34,736 nt of DNA from Bernardetiaceae bacterium (GCA_025454895.1 JALONO010000044.1:1-34736), one strand, 5' to 3'; shown: positions 1 to 8,583, counted from the first letter of the stretch. Numbers and translations are program-made. Notes: generated by a model not told the origin, from the sequence alone.

Positions 1-90
1 CAAGACCACGAGGTGCTGTTCCCCATCCCCCAGCGCGAAATCGACCTTAATCCAGCTATTGAGCAAGCCGACCAAAACCCCGGCTATTGA
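1..90 (+). CDS. RagB/SusD family outer-membrane lipoprotein, C-terminal end only
   Basis: Frame 1 is open from the window edge to a TGA at 88-90 and encodes 29 residues ending in EQADQNPGY. The segment VLFPIPQREIDLNPAIEQ is the very typical C-terminus of SusD/RagB proteins, whose last residues usually read FPIPxxEIxxNPxLxQNPGY. Family members are surface-exposed lipoproteins that sit on a SusC TonB-dependent channel and capture glycans or other nutrients. The rest of the gene, and normally a susC partner, would lie to the left of the window. The repeat copy R1-A starts about 10 nt after the stop and a palindromic terminator follows at 217-246. The family call is confident despite the short length because this terminal motif is so characteristic; the substrate is unknown. 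Confidence 0.85.
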   Translation, partial: QDHEVLFPIPQREIDLNPAIEQADQNPGY

Positions 91-98
91 TCCTAATC

Positions 99-183
99 CT
101 AAAATGACTTAATGATTGCATGACTAAATGTTTTTTGCCTGATCATCAATCATCTACAATAAAAAAAGCTACAATTAGGGTTA
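99..183 (-). repeat. Dispersed repeat R1, copy A
   Basis: This is one of six copies of a roughly 105-bp AT-rich interspersed repeat found in the window. Reading the plus strand it begins CTAAAATGACTTAATGATTG and continues through CATGACTAAATG and GATCATCAATCAT, which line up with the reverse complement of copies B, C and F. The end called R here (CTAAAATGA) lies about 10 nt after the SusD stop codon. The far end is diverged. I infer a non-autonomous mobile element or a 3'-UTR repeat; no coding potential is seen. Confidence 0.75.
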
Positions 184-216
184 GATTCTAGGGCCAGCCC
201 TCTTTCTAAAAAAGTC

Positions 217-246
217 AACCTCAAGGATTTGCAAATCCTTGAGGTT
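217..246. terminator. 30-nt perfect palindrome, likely bidirectional terminator
   Basis: Positions 217-231 (AACCTCAAGGATTTG) and 232-246 (CAAATCCTTGAGGTT) are exact reverse complements, giving an uninterrupted palindrome that can fold with a small loop around TTTGCAAA. It is preceded by an A-run (CTAAAAAAG) and followed by TCTCTTT, so U-rich tracts flank the stem on either strand, although the plus-strand U tract is short. It probably ends the SusD transcript from the left and may also stop the minus-strand phosphatase transcript. Confidence 0.6.
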
Positions 247-294
247 TCTCTTTGATAATCAATTATTTGCAAAGCGATCTCTCCTTACCAATCC

Positions 295-579
295 TTATAC
301 CAAAATCAAGTAGAGATTACGTATTCCTGGTGGTATAAATGATTGATAACCAAGTAGAAAAATCACTTAACCATGCAATCATTAGACCTCTTGAATATTA
401 GCCGTACTCAGGTCGAAATTGCGTCCCCTCCCCGACGGACGACCAAAAGCGAATGAGCTTTTGGGGCGAGCCAGTGCTGCTGGACAGGGTGGGGCCAAAA
501 AAAGGCAGCCCTTGAACGAAAATTCCGGGCTTTCATCCGGCCAAAAACCTAATCTGCAAGAGGTCTATTCTAGTATTAG
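295..579 (+). repeat. Dispersed repeat R1, copy B, interrupted by an R2 insertion
   Basis: The left end TTATACCAAAATCAAG and the body AAATGATTGATAACC ... CATGCAATCATT match the other R1 copies. The right end, CTAGTATTAG at 570-579, is separated from the body by a 183-bp R2 element at 384-566. The right end touches the stop codon of the minus-strand phosphatase at 580-582 with no gap. Most of the length of this copy is therefore the nested element. Copy B runs opposite to copy A. Confidence 0.75.
384..566 (+). mobile_element. MITE-like element R2, copy 1, nested in repeat R1
   Basis: The ends are near-perfect inverted repeats of 18 nt: AGACCTCTTGAATATTAG at 384-401 and, reverse complemented, AGACCTCTTGCAGATTAG at 549-566, with two mismatches. 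The element is flanked on both sides by ATT (381-383 and 567-569), consistent with a 3-bp target duplication. The GC-rich interior contains TCCCCTCCCCGACGG, CAGGGTGGGGCC and a small hairpin (CCAAAAG ... CTTTTGG) that is absent from the second copy at 30644-30782. It has no transposase and no convincing ORF. It is probably mobilised in trans; an ANT duplication is known for the ISL2 subgroup of IS5, but the parent element was not found here. Confidence 0.7.
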
Positions 580-1917
580 CTACTCCAACTCCTTGGCGGC
601 AATTTCCCGCTCCCACAGCACTTTGCTGTCTTTATTCATGATCTTGATTTTGAGCTTGCGGTCGCGCCGGGGGCCGCTCACTTCCATGAGGGCAAAATTG
701 CGCTCCTGTACCAGCGTGCCGGGCACACGCAGCGTATTGGCCTCGTTGGTGGCCGACATGGACACCCCCGAGGTGAGCGGCGAGGCCGTGAGGTCGTACA
801 AAGGATACCGGCGGGGGCTTTCTTTCAACATCGTCAGCTCAGTATGGTGGCGGTCGCCGCTGAGGAAGAATACCCCCTTGAGGTTCGCCTCGCGGACGAG
901 GCGGAGTAGCTCGGCCCGCTCCTCGGCGTAAGTGGAGTAATTTTCGTACACCACGGCGGGGTTGAGCACCTGGCACCCGATCACCACAAACTTGAACGGG
1001 GCCTCGCTCACGGCCAGGGCATTGATGAGCCAGTCCATTTGGGCCTTGCCAATCATTTGCCGGGGTTGGGCGTGGTTTTCGTTGGCGGTGCGGAAGTAGC
1101 GGTTGTCGAGCAAAAAGAACTCAACGTCGTTCCATTTAAACGAGCCGTTGCAGCCTTTGCCCTCGGTGGCGGGGCCATAGTTGGGGTTGCCCCAAAACAG
1201 TTGGAAAGCCCGTTCGGTCATCGATTTATACACATAGCTACCGTCGGAGTCGTTGGGGCCAAAGTCATGGTCGTCCCAAATGGCGTAGTGGTGAGTGTTG
1301 GCCCACAGCGGTTGCAGTTCGGGCGTGGAGCGCGTGTGCGTGTTGCGATGGAAAACGCCGGTTTGACTGTCAAAATCCCCTTCGCGCAGGTAAATATTAT
1401 CGCCGCCCCAAAGCATAAAATCCGGCTTCTCGTTATAAATAGCTTGGTAAATGCCGTACTCGCCGCCATATGCCCGTCCGGGGCGGTCGTAGAGGCTATC
1501 GTTCACGAAATTGCACGAGCCAAAAGCGAACTTGAACGCAGGCGGGTCGGTGCGGTACTCCCAGTGGGCCTGGCTCTGGAACGCCAGTGGGTACGGAAAC
1601 GTTTGTTTTTTACCATTGACAAACAACTCGTAGGCGTACTTTTTGCCCGGCAACAATTGGTCGGCAACGAGCTTGGCCGTGTAAGCCTCGCCTTTCTGGG
1701 TAGCGTAAATTTCGGTGCGGTAGCGGGTTTTGGGCAGGGCTTGGTCCCAGTACTCGAAATAAACCTGGGCCGAACCCTTGGTTTGGACCCACAGCAGGGC
1801 TTCCCGCTTGGCCGAGTAGCCCACCATAGGCCCCGACTGGACCAGCCCCTGGGCCAACAAGGCCGGGCTTAACATCATCCAAAAGAAAAAAAACTGAACT
1901 AAGCCGCGAAAAAACAT
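580..1917 (-). CDS. Alkaline phosphatase D (PhoD)-like metallophosphatase, exported
   Basis: The protein has 445 residues, with a hydrophobic signal peptide at about 1-23 ending ALLAQ. An N-terminal domain (about 25-120) precedes the calcineurin-like catalytic core. Metal-ligand motifs of the PhoD family are visible in order: FAFGSCNF, LWGGDNIYLRE, WDDHDFGPNDSDG and LSGDRHHTEL. Family enzymes release phosphate from mono- and diesters in the periplasm or at the cell surface, using Fe/Ca centres. The ATG at 1915-1917 gives an intact signal peptide and is the only sensible start. The gene stands alone, divergent from the methyltransferase, and its stop codon abuts repeat R1-B. The specific substrate and any phosphate-starvation control cannot be read from the sequence. 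Confidence 0.9.
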   Translation of the reverse strand: MFFRGLVQFFFFWMMLSPALLAQGLVQSGPMVGYSAKREALLWVQTKGSAQVYFEYWDQALPKTRYRTEIYATQKGEAYTAKLVADQLLPGKKYAYELFVNGKKQTFPYPLAFQSQAHWEYRTDPPAFKFAFGSCNFVNDSLYDRPGRAYGGEYGIYQAIYNEKPDFMLWGGDNIYLREGDFDSQTGVFHRNTHTRSTPELQPLWANTHHYAIWDDHDFGPNDSDGSYVYKSMTERAFQLFWGNPNYGPATEGKGCNGSFKWNDVEFFLLDNRYFRTANENHAQPRQMIGKAQMDWLINALAVSEAPFKFVVIGCQVLNPAVVYENYSTYAEERAELLRLVREANLKGVFFLSGDRHHTELTMLKESPRRYPLYDLTASPLTSGVSMSATNEANTLRVPGTLVQERNFALMEVSGPRRDRKLKIKIMNKDSKVLWEREIAAKELE

Positions 1918-2102
1918 TGGTTTTTTAAGATTGGTGAATAGATTTGAAAGTGGAAAAAGTTTGTTGGCGTTTAATTGCCAAACTTACATTTGACCGAAGC
2001 AAAGTTTATTAATCTAACAACAAAATTACGGCACCACCGCGCGCTTTTGGCCTAGCGATTGCGGCTAGTGTAGTAAATTAACCCTGGCGTAAGCAAGATG
2101 TC

Positions 2103-2738
2103 ATGAACGCTACTAATATTGACTTCTACCGCAGAATCGATATTGGCAAATTCAAGGAATTTGCTGACCGTATCGGTTTGGGGGCTTCGTGCGATGTGGA
2201 CGAGGTTTACCCATTTGTAAAAGAAGCCAAGCTTGTTTACGAATTAGGAGCTGGCTACGGGCGGGTAGCCTCGGCCCTCTACCGCAAGGGTTTCCAAGGC
2301 CGCATTGTGGCCCTGGAACGTTCGCCCGAATTGGTGGGCTACTTGCGCAAGCACCTGCCCCAACGCATCACCGTCCGGCAAGACGACTACCTGCATTTCC
2401 GCGTGGGCGAGCGGCCCGACGCTTTTTTGTGGATGTGGTCCGGCGTGTTGGAGCTTTCGCCGGAAGAACAGCGGCATGGCATGGCCTACTTGGCCCGCAA
2501 ACTGCGCCCCGGCGGGCGGCTCATTGCCGAAATCCCGGTGGAGATTAAAGTAGTGGGCGAAATGATTTACAACGGGTTTATTAAAGTCCAAACGGACTGG
2601 GGCAGTTTTGAAGGTTATTTGCCCACCCACGAGCAAATGATGGACTATGCCTATCAAGCCGGGTTTGGCCGGGTTACCCGCCACGAGTACTACACCAGCA
2701 AGCGCATCCGCCGCTGCTTTTACGTGCTGGAAAAGTAA
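2103..2738 (+). CDS. Class I SAM-dependent methyltransferase
   Basis: This 211-residue cytosolic protein has a Rossmann-type glycine motif at about 47-54 (ELGAGYGR), followed by the acidic residue after strand 2 (IVALERS, E72) that normally binds the SAM ribose. A motif like LRPGGRLIAEIP at about 135-145 matches methyltransferase motif III. These show a class I methyltransferase fold; the acceptor is unknown. The C-terminus (YEYYTSKRIRRCFYVLEK) resembles small-molecule methyltransferases. The ATG at 2103 is the first in frame. The gene is monocistronic, divergent from the phosphatase. The GC-rich gap to the next gene (2739-3021) holds only a possible promoter box. Confidence 0.85.
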   Translation: MNATNIDFYRRIDIGKFKEFADRIGLGASCDVDEVYPFVKEAKLVYELGAGYGRVASALYRKGFQGRIVALERSPELVGYLRKHLPQRITVRQDDYLHFRVGERPDAFLWMWSGVLELSPEEQRHGMAYLARKLRPGGRLIAEIPVEIKVVGEMIYNGFIKVQTDWGSFEGYLPTHEQMMDYAYQAGFGRVTRHEYYTSKRIRRCFYVLEK

Positions 2739-2905
2739 CCCCCCCGCCCAGCCCACCCTGACCTTATTTTTGGTTAATTTTGCTAAATTTATTACCCAGC
2801 ATCTCGCGCTTATTTTCACCTTGCCCGCTTAACAAGGGCCGCTACCACTACCTTGGCCAAAAAAATTGCTGGAGTGTTGCAACCCCGACCTTGACTTTTT
2901 GCGTA

Positions 2906-2913
2906 TAATTTTG
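2906..2913 (+). promoter_or_regulatory. Possible TAnnTTTG (-7) promoter box
   Basis: TAATTTTG fits the Bacteroidota -7 consensus TAnnTTTG and lies 108 nt upstream of the MORN/caspase start. TTG triplets exist 12 and 26 nt upstream but neither has the preferred 17-23 nt spacing, so the call is weak. Confidence 0.3.
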
Positions 2914-3021
2914 CCAAACAACCTGCTGACTTGGGCTTGACGGCTTATCCGTTACACCCACTTTTTTTACTTTGCCGAGTCAACCTTTTCCTGGTTTGCT
3001 TCCTTCATTTTTCACAAAAAC

Positions 3022-4878
3022 ATGATTAACAAAGTACTTATGGGGGCGTTTATGTTGATCGCCCCTTTGGCCCAAGCCCAACAATGTATCCAAGGCAATT
3101 GCCAAAACGGATTTGGCGTGATGAGCCACAGCAACGGCCAGCGCTACATGGGCCAGTTTGCTAACGGTAAATACAACGGCCTGGGCTACTATTCGTTCCC
3201 CAACGGCGAGTATTACTACGGAGAATTTAAAAACGACAAATACGGTGGCTACGGCACGTATCGCTACGCCAACGGCACAGTGGGGCGCGGGTTTTGGAAC
3301 GACGTGGACCGCTACCAAACCATCACGGCTACCAGCGGCTGCATTGATGGCGACTGCAACAACGGCCTGGGCACCTACGTTTTCAATAACGGCGACGAGT
3401 ACCGGGGCCAGTTTTCCAATCAACAATTGAACGGCCACGGCCTTTACGTGTTTGCCAATTCCCAGGAACGCTACATCGGCGACTTTAAGAACAACAAGCG
3501 GCAAGGCCAAGGCGCGTACTATTACAAGTCGGGCAACGTTGATTTTGGCCAGTGGGCCAACGACAACTTTGTAACCGATGGTTATACGGGCCAATCCAAG
3601 TCGGGCTGCGTGAGCGGCGATTGCAGCAACGGTAACGGAACCTACGTGTTCGATAACGGCAGCAAATACATCGGCATGTTTAACAACGGCGAATTGCACG
3701 GTTACGGCACTTATCAACTGCTGGACGGCTCGCGCTACGTGGGCAATTTTGCCCGGGGCAAGTACAACGGCTATGGCACCTACTATTATGCCGACGGCCG
3801 GGTGGACCAGGGCAACTGGGTGGACAATAAATTCTCGGGCAGCGTGGCCAAAACTGGCTGCAATACGGGCGACTGCAACGACGGCATCGGTACGTTTGTG
3901 TTCGAGAACGGCAATAAATACATCGGCAAGTTTGCCGCTGGCCAGTTACAAGGTTACGGCACGCTGTTTTTCACCAACGGCGATAAGTACGAAGGTCAAT
4001 TTATGGCCAATAAATACGAAGGCAAAGGCAAATACACCTACAAAAGCGGCAAGATTGAGGACGGCCTCTGGTCGGCCAATAATTTCCTGGGCGAAAATGT
4101 GGCGGGTAAAAAGAACTCGTTGTACGAAGACCTTCAGTTAAAACAAGATCAGCCAGCTAACAACAACAACCAAAGTTCAATCGGCACCAAACTGAAAGAC
4201 CGCCGCCTGGCCCTGGTGATCGGCAATGGCAACTATGTGAACGCCGGCGTGCTTAAAAACCCGGTTAACGATGCGCGCGCCATGAGCACCGCCCTCAGCG
4301 AAGCGGGTTTTGATGTGATCAAAGTAGAAAACGGGGACCGCAACGAAATGATCCGGGCCATCAACACCTTTGGCGACCGGCTCAAGAGCTACGATGTGGG
4401 GCTGTTTTTCTTCGCGGGCCACGGTTTGCAGGTAAAGGGCAACAACTACGTAGTGCCCACCACGGCGGCCATCGGTGGGGAAAACGAAGTAGAGCTGGAA
4501 TGTGTGGAAGCCAACCGCGTGCTGGCCAAAATGGAAAGCGCGGGCAACCGGCTCAACATCGTGATCATGGATGCCTGCCGCAACAACCCGTTTGAGCGCT
4601 CGTGGAACCGCAGCACCAACGGCAACGGCCTGGCCAGCATGAGCGCGCCCGTAGGCTCGTTTATCGCCTACGCCACGGCCCCGGGCAGCGTGGCTTCCGA
4701 CGGGCAAGGCTCCAACGGCCTGTACACCAGCCAGTTATTGCGGTTTATGCGTCAGCCCAACCTCAAACTGGAAGATGTGTTCAAGCAGGTGCGCATTAGC
4801 GTGATGCAAATGTCGGGCAACGCCCAAACGCCCTGGGAGTCGTCTTCGCTGATGGGCGACTTCTATTTTAGCAAGTAA
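3022..4878 (+). CDS. Exported MORN-repeat protein fused to a caspase-like (C14) peptidase domain
   Basis: The protein has 618 residues. A signal peptide (about 1-20, ending LAQAQQ) directs export. Residues 21-355 are MORN-type repeats (YxGxFxNGxxxGxGxYxxxNG) arranged as four super-repeats of roughly 80-85 residues, each opened by a C-x4-C element: CIQGNC, CIDGDC, CVSGDC, CNTGDC. After a polar Asn/Gln-rich linker, a caspase/metacaspase domain starts near residue 392 (DRRLALVIGNGNY). The catalytic dyad is intact: His467 in FFFAGHG and Cys519 in IVIMDACRNNPF. C14 peptidases of this type are cysteine endopeptidases; MORN repeats often bind membranes or partners. The location is inferred to be periplasmic or at the envelope. 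Substrates are unknown and no adjacent partner gene is evident. Confidence 0.9.
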   Translation: MINKVLMGAFMLIAPLAQAQQCIQGNCQNGFGVMSHSNGQRYMGQFANGKYNGLGYYSFPNGEYYYGEFKNDKYGGYGTYRYANGTVGRGFWNDVDRYQTITATSGCIDGDCNNGLGTYVFNNGDEYRGQFSNQQLNGHGLYVFANSQERYIGDFKNNKRQGQGAYYYKSGNVDFGQWANDNFVTDGYTGQSKSGCVSGDCSNGNGTYVFDNGSKYIGMFNNGELHGYGTYQLLDGSRYVGNFARGKYNGYGTYYYADGRVDQGNWVDNKFSGSVAKTGCNTGDCNDGIGTFVFENGNKYIGKFAAGQLQGYGTLFFTNGDKYEGQFMANKYEGKGKYTYKSGKIEDGLWSANNFLGENVAGKKNSLYEDLQLKQDQPANNNNQSSIGTKLKDRRLALVIGNGNYVNAGVLKNPVNDARAMSTALSEAGFDVIKVENGDRNEMIRAINTFGDRLKSYDVGLFFFAGHGLQVKGNNYVVPTTAAIGGENEVELECVEANRVLAKMESAGNRLNIVIMDACRNNPFERSWNRSTNGNGLASMSAPVGSFIAYATAPGSVASDGQGSNGLYTSQLLRFMRQPNLKLEDVFKQVRISVMQMSGNAQTPWESSSLMGDFYFSK

Positions 4879-5162
4879 CCCCGGCGTTGCTGGGTGAAGA
4901 TTGAACTTGGTTAATCTTTAGGGGATTGGTTCCTGACGGGTCGGCGTTTGGCCAAGTCAGAAAATTTCCTCGTGGCAAGAGTGGGCAGGAGTGAGCCGTC
5001 CAAAAATATTGCTCGCAAAGCTGCCAAGACGCTAAACTGGTTTTGGTTTTTTGACCATACCAAGTTTGGAACAAATGGCCTACTCCAGGCCGTCAAAAAT
5101 AGAAGCGGTGGGCAGTGACAGGTGCCCGCGCGTGGGAGCAAGCCCTAAAGGTGGAGTCATTC
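4879..5162. other. Intergenic stretch with no recognisable gene
   Basis: Between the MORN/caspase stop and repeat R1-C there are about 280 nt. Short open frames here (up to 76 codons, minus strand) have no signal peptide, no recognisable motif and no family resemblance, so I treat them as noise. The right end of the ABC operon transcript probably terminates here, but no strong hairpin followed by a U tract was found. Confidence 0.5.
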
Positions 5163-5269
5163 TTATAACAAAATCAAATAAGAATTGCGTGTTCCTGATG
5201 TTGTAAATGATTGATAAACAAGGAGAACAATCATTTAGTCATGCAATCATTGAGTCGTTTTAGTATAAG
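5163..5269 (+). repeat. Dispersed repeat R1, copy C (uninterrupted reference copy)
   Basis: This 107-bp copy shows the element without insertions. The left end TTATAACAAAATCAAA and the right end, reverse complemented CTTATACTAAAACGA, are imperfect terminal inverted repeats. Internally AAATGATTGATAA and ACAATCATTTAG can pair, so the whole element may fold into a long hairpin. The right end stops one base before the stop codon (TCA at 5271-5273) of the minus-strand ABC permease. Confidence 0.8.
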
Positions 5270-5270
5270 A

Positions 5271-7658
5271 TCAGGGGCGCATCTGAATAGCTTCCACGGG
5301 GGTTTGCCCGGCCGCTTTGAAGGCGTGGAAACTCACCGTAACCAGGGTAACCCCCAAAATGAGCAGGGCCGACCAGCCAAAAATATCCGCCGCCAGGCTG
5401 ATGCGGTAAGGAAAACCGGCCAGCCAGGCGTAGGCCAACAGGTAGCCCAGTGGCAGGGCCACCACCAAACTTAGGCAGGCCAGCCAAACAAACCGTTGGC
5501 CCAGGTACAGGGCCACGCTCAGGGCATCAGCCCCGATGGCCTTGCGGATACCGATCTCTTTGCGGTGCCGCTCCGCCACGAACGACGACAGCCCGAACAA
5601 GCCCATGCAAGCGATCACCAAGGCCGCCACACTAAACCAGGTAGAAATTTCGCCCAGCCGCTGTTCTTTGATGTAAAGGTTGGCCAGGTTATCCCGCAAG
5701 AAAAAATAATCGAACGGCTGATCGGGCACAAACCGCTGCCACACGGCTTGCAGGTGCTCCAGCCCTTGGTCAACTTGGCCCCGGTGCAACTTGACGGCCA
5801 GGTACTTGATAAAACTGCCCCGGATGTTGAACGCCGCCAGGTCGATCACGAACGGGACCACCGGGCTGTGCAGCGACGAGATGTGAAAATCTTTGACCAC
5901 ACCGATGATCCGCTCGTTGCCGTCGCGCCGGTGGAACGGCCGCCCAATGGCTGCCTCGGCCGACGGGTAACCCAGGTGTTTCACCATCGCCTCGTTGACC
6001 AGCACGGCATTGTTGCCGTCGTTTTCGGTCAGGTTCAGCCAGTCGTTGGCGGTGCTATCGGTGAGGGCCTGCTGGTTGGGTTGGGCAAAATCTCGCCCAG
6101 CAACTAATTGAATATCAAAAGTTTGCAAAAAATCATACGTAACCTCAATAGACGGGTAAAACGAAAACTCGCCCAGTTGGTTGCGGTCGGTGTGGAACTC
6201 GTGGGTCTGGTATTTTTTGCCCACGATCTCTTCCAGGGCCGTAACGGCCGCCACCGCGCTATCGGCCAGCAGGTTTTGCCGCACCTCGTCGTAGCTCACG
6301 ATGAGGCGGCCGCTGGTAATGGGCACCAGCACCACGTGGTTTTGGTCGAAACCCAGGCGGGCGTTGCGCAGGTAGGCCAGTTGGCGCTTGCTCACAAAGG
6401 TACCCACCAGCAGCAGCATCGAGATCACAAACTGAAGCATCACCAAAGCACTGCGGTAGTTGCGCCCGCTTTGCAGCTTGAGCAACCGGCCGTGGTACAC
6501 GTTAGCCACCTCGAACGAAGCCAAATAATGGGCCGGGTACACCCCCGCCAGCACTCCGGTGATCACGCCCGCCGCCAGCACCCCGGCCAACATGCTGCCC
6601 TGGCGCAGCGAGGTGCCCCGTAGCGGCTCGCCGGAAAGGTCGTTGAGGTAGGGCGAGGCCAGCTCGACCATGACCAGGGCCAACAGCACGGCGGTAAGCC
6701 CAATAAATACCGACTCGCCCACGAACTCGTAAAACAGGCCCTGGCGGTCGGCCCCGATGGCTTTTTTCACGATCACCTCCCGCACGCGCACGGTGGCCTG
6801 GGCCGTGGTGAGGTTGGTGTAGTTGATCCCGGCAATGAGCAAGATGAAAATGCCCATGCCCACAAACACGTACACATATTTAATATCGGCATTAGGCCCG
6901 ATCTCGTAATCCAACGCCGAGTGCAGGTGGATGTCGCGCACGAGTTGCAGGCCCAAGGTGAGGTGGGGCCTCAACTCAGTCGGGAAATGCGTTTGCAACA
7001 CCTGGGCCAGGGCCTGCTCCACTTGGGCCGGGGCCACGCCGGGGCGTAGGCGCACGTAGCTCCAGCAGGGGTTCCAAGTCCACTGATCCAAATGAGGCAG
7101 GTAACCAATTTGCCGCAGGGTGGCCATAGGCACTAGCACATCGGGCGCTAAGTGGCTGGGCGGCTGGTCGGGGGCTAGCACACCGCTCACCCGCAGCGGA
7201 TGCCGCCCAAACAACTTCAATTGTTTACCCAAAGCGGAGCCAGGGCCAAAAAAACGGGCCGCCGCCGCCGCGCTTAGCACCACGTGGCCGGGGCTGGCCA
7301 AGGTCCGGCCCGCCTCGCCTTCGCTCAGTTGCCAGCTAAAAAGGTCAAAGAAGCCGGAGTCGGCAAAAAACACCCGCTTTTCATTGAATACCTTGCCATC
7401 AATGGCCAGGCCAACGGACGGGGCCTGGAAGTTGAACAGCCGGAGGTGGGCTTCCACCAGGTCGGGGTGTTCGGCTTGCAAAGTGCTGGCCAGCGGAAAG
7501 GGCACGCTGGCCGAGTGCTCGCCCAGGCCTTGGTGCTGCACCCGCTCGGTGAGCCGGTAGAGCCGCTCCGCGTGGGGGTGGTGGTCGTCGTAACTCAGTT
7601 CGTGGCTCACTAGCAGCCACAACACGGTAAAACAAGCAATGCCCGTGGCCAGCCCCAA
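5271..7658 (-). CDS. ABC transporter permease, FtsX/MacB type, start uncertain
   Basis: This 795-residue protein has the duplicated layout of Bacteroidota FtsX-like permeases: N-terminal membrane segment, MacB-type periplasmic domain, a three-helix FtsX block near 265-400, a second periplasmic domain, and a C-terminal FtsX block (about 670-785) containing RHRKEIGIRKAIGA. Such permeases move lipids, peptides or drugs out of the inner membrane, or act mechanically on periplasmic partners. The ATPase gene lies just upstream on the same strand. The start is odd: the listed start is TTG at 7656-7658, inside what should be the first helix. The frame stays open to 7769 and encodes LISATRRLFKYRLYSLINIL, the usual family N-terminus, but contains no ATG or GTG. 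A CTG or ATT start, or a mutated start codon, is possible. Confidence 0.88.
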   Translation of the reverse strand: MGLATGIACFTVLWLLVSHELSYDDHHPHAERLYRLTERVQHQGLGEHSASVPFPLASTLQAEHPDLVEAHLRLFNFQAPSVGLAIDGKVFNEKRVFFADSGFFDLFSWQLSEGEAGRTLASPGHVVLSAAAAARFFGPGSALGKQLKLFGRHPLRVSGVLAPDQPPSHLAPDVLVPMATLRQIGYLPHLDQWTWNPCWSYVRLRPGVAPAQVEQALAQVLQTHFPTELRPHLTLGLQLVRDIHLHSALDYEIGPNADIKYVYVFVGMGIFILLIAGINYTNLTTAQATVRVREVIVKKAIGADRQGLFYEFVGESVFIGLTAVLLALVMVELASPYLNDLSGEPLRGTSLRQGSMLAGVLAAGVITGVLAGVYPAHYLASFEVANVYHGRLLKLQSGRNYRSALVMLQFVISMLLLVGTFVSKRQLAYLRNARLGFDQNHVVLVPITSGRLIVSYDEVRQNLLADSAVAAVTALEEIVGKKYQTHEFHTDRNQLGEFSFYPSIEVTYDFLQTFDIQLVAGRDFAQPNQQALTDSTANDWLNLTENDGNNAVLVNEAMVKHLGYPSAEAAIGRPFHRRDGNERIIGVVKDFHISSLHSPVVPFVIDLAAFNIRGSFIKYLAVKLHRGQVDQGLEHLQAVWQRFVPDQPFDYFFLRDNLANLYIKEQRLGEISTWFSVAALVIACMGLFGLSSFVAERHRKEIGIRKAIGADALSVALYLGQRFVWLACLSLVVALPLGYLLAYAWLAGFPYRISLAADIFGWSALLILGVTLVTVSFHAFKAAGQTPVEAIQMRP

Positions 7659-7867
7659 AATGTTGATCAGGGAATAGAGGCGGTACTTGAACAGCCGCCG
7701 GGTGGCCGATATCAGGTTCAGGGCTGGAATAGCAAAGAAGAGAAAGGGGGTTCGCGTTAAGTCAAGCCTTTAACATAATTTATTGATAATGAATATTTTG
7801 ATTAAATGTATTTTATAAGATGGGAAGAGATAATTCCGCCTTTGCCTAAAAAGCTCAAACTGGAAGG

Positions 7868-8551
7868 TTAAACACTCACTAGCCCGTTCACCACTTGGCC
7901 ATCGAATAAATTCAACGTGCGGTGGCTGTAAGTCGCGTTTTCGGCCGAGTGGGTAACCATCACGATGGTGGTGCCGTTTTGGTTCAACTGGGTGAGCAGG
8001 TTCATCACGTCGCGGCCGTGGACGGAGTCCAGGTTGCCCGTAGGCTCGTCGGCGAACAGGATACGCGGCCGCCCCACCATGGCCCGGGCCACCGCCACCC
8101 GCTGTTGGTGCCCGCCCGAAAGTTGCAGCGGGAAAAACTGCTGCTTGTGGGCCACATCGAGCAGCTCGAGCACCTCGAGCACCCGGGCCTGGCGCGCGCG
8201 CGCGGGCACGCCCTGGTACACGAGCGGTAGCTCCACGTTCTCGTACACCGAAAGTTCCTCGATCAGGTTAAAGTGCTGAAAAACAAAGCCTACATAACGA
8301 CGACGCAGCTCGGCCCGTTGGCGGTCGGAGCTGCGGCTGGTGGCCTTGCCCATAAACCATAGTTCGCCCTGGGTGGGCTGGTCCATGAGCGAGAGCAAGT
8401 TGAGCAGCGTGGACTTGCCGCAACCCGACGGCCCCATAATGCTCACAAACTCTCCCTCTTGCACCTGCAAGTTCACCCCCCGCAAAGCCACGGTCTCGAT
8501 GTTGAAGCTCTGGTAGGTCTTGGTCAGTTCAGCGGTTTTTAAGATAGACAT
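7868..8551 (-). CDS. ABC transporter ATP-binding protein, LolD/MacB type
   Basis: The 227-residue cytosolic ATPase has every nucleotide-binding motif: Walker A GPSGCGKST (40-48), Q-loop Gln92 in FVFQHFN, signature LSGGH (144-148; His replaces the usual Gln), Walker B ILFADEP (164-170), D-loop NLD and switch His201. It powers the neighbouring FtsX-type permease, transcribed about 100-200 nt downstream, so the two form an operon and a two-component exporter or mechanotransmission complex. The ATG at 8549-8551 gives a full-length family N-terminus. A sigma-54-like promoter at 8584-8598 and an upstream palindrome at 8660-8676 suggest activator-dependent control. No adaptor, outer-membrane channel or regulator gene for this pair is seen nearby. 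Confidence 0.92.
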   Translation of the reverse strand: MSILKTAELTKTYQSFNIETVALRGVNLQVQEGEFVSIMGPSGCGKSTLLNLLSLMDQPTQGELWFMGKATSRSSDRQRAELRRRYVGFVFQHFNLIEELSVYENVELPLVYQGVPARARQARVLEVLELLDVAHKQQFFPLQLSGGHQQRVAVARAMVGRPRILFADEPTGNLDSVHGRDVMNLLTQLNQNGTTIVMVTHSAENATYSHRTLNLFDGQVVNGLVSV

Positions 8552-8583
8552 CCCCCCACCATTAATACTTATCCTATTTTGCC

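Noticed and set aside
419-931. 170-aa plus-strand ORF starting inside the R2 element
   Set aside because: It begins in the mobile element and runs antisense through the PhoD 3' end; Ser/Arg-rich text without motifs.
1039-1872. 277-aa plus-strand ORF opposite the PhoD gene
   Set aside because: It lies wholly antisense to a gene with clear metal-binding motifs, and its Val/Ala/Gly-rich text has no family motif or signal peptide; it is a GC-codon shadow.
4100-4878. Anticodon nuclease or toxin-like role for the caspase domain in the RNA-repair cluster
   Set aside because: The caspase protein is exported and over 3.8 kb away behind an unrelated ABC operon; nothing links it to the ligase/Pnkp genes.
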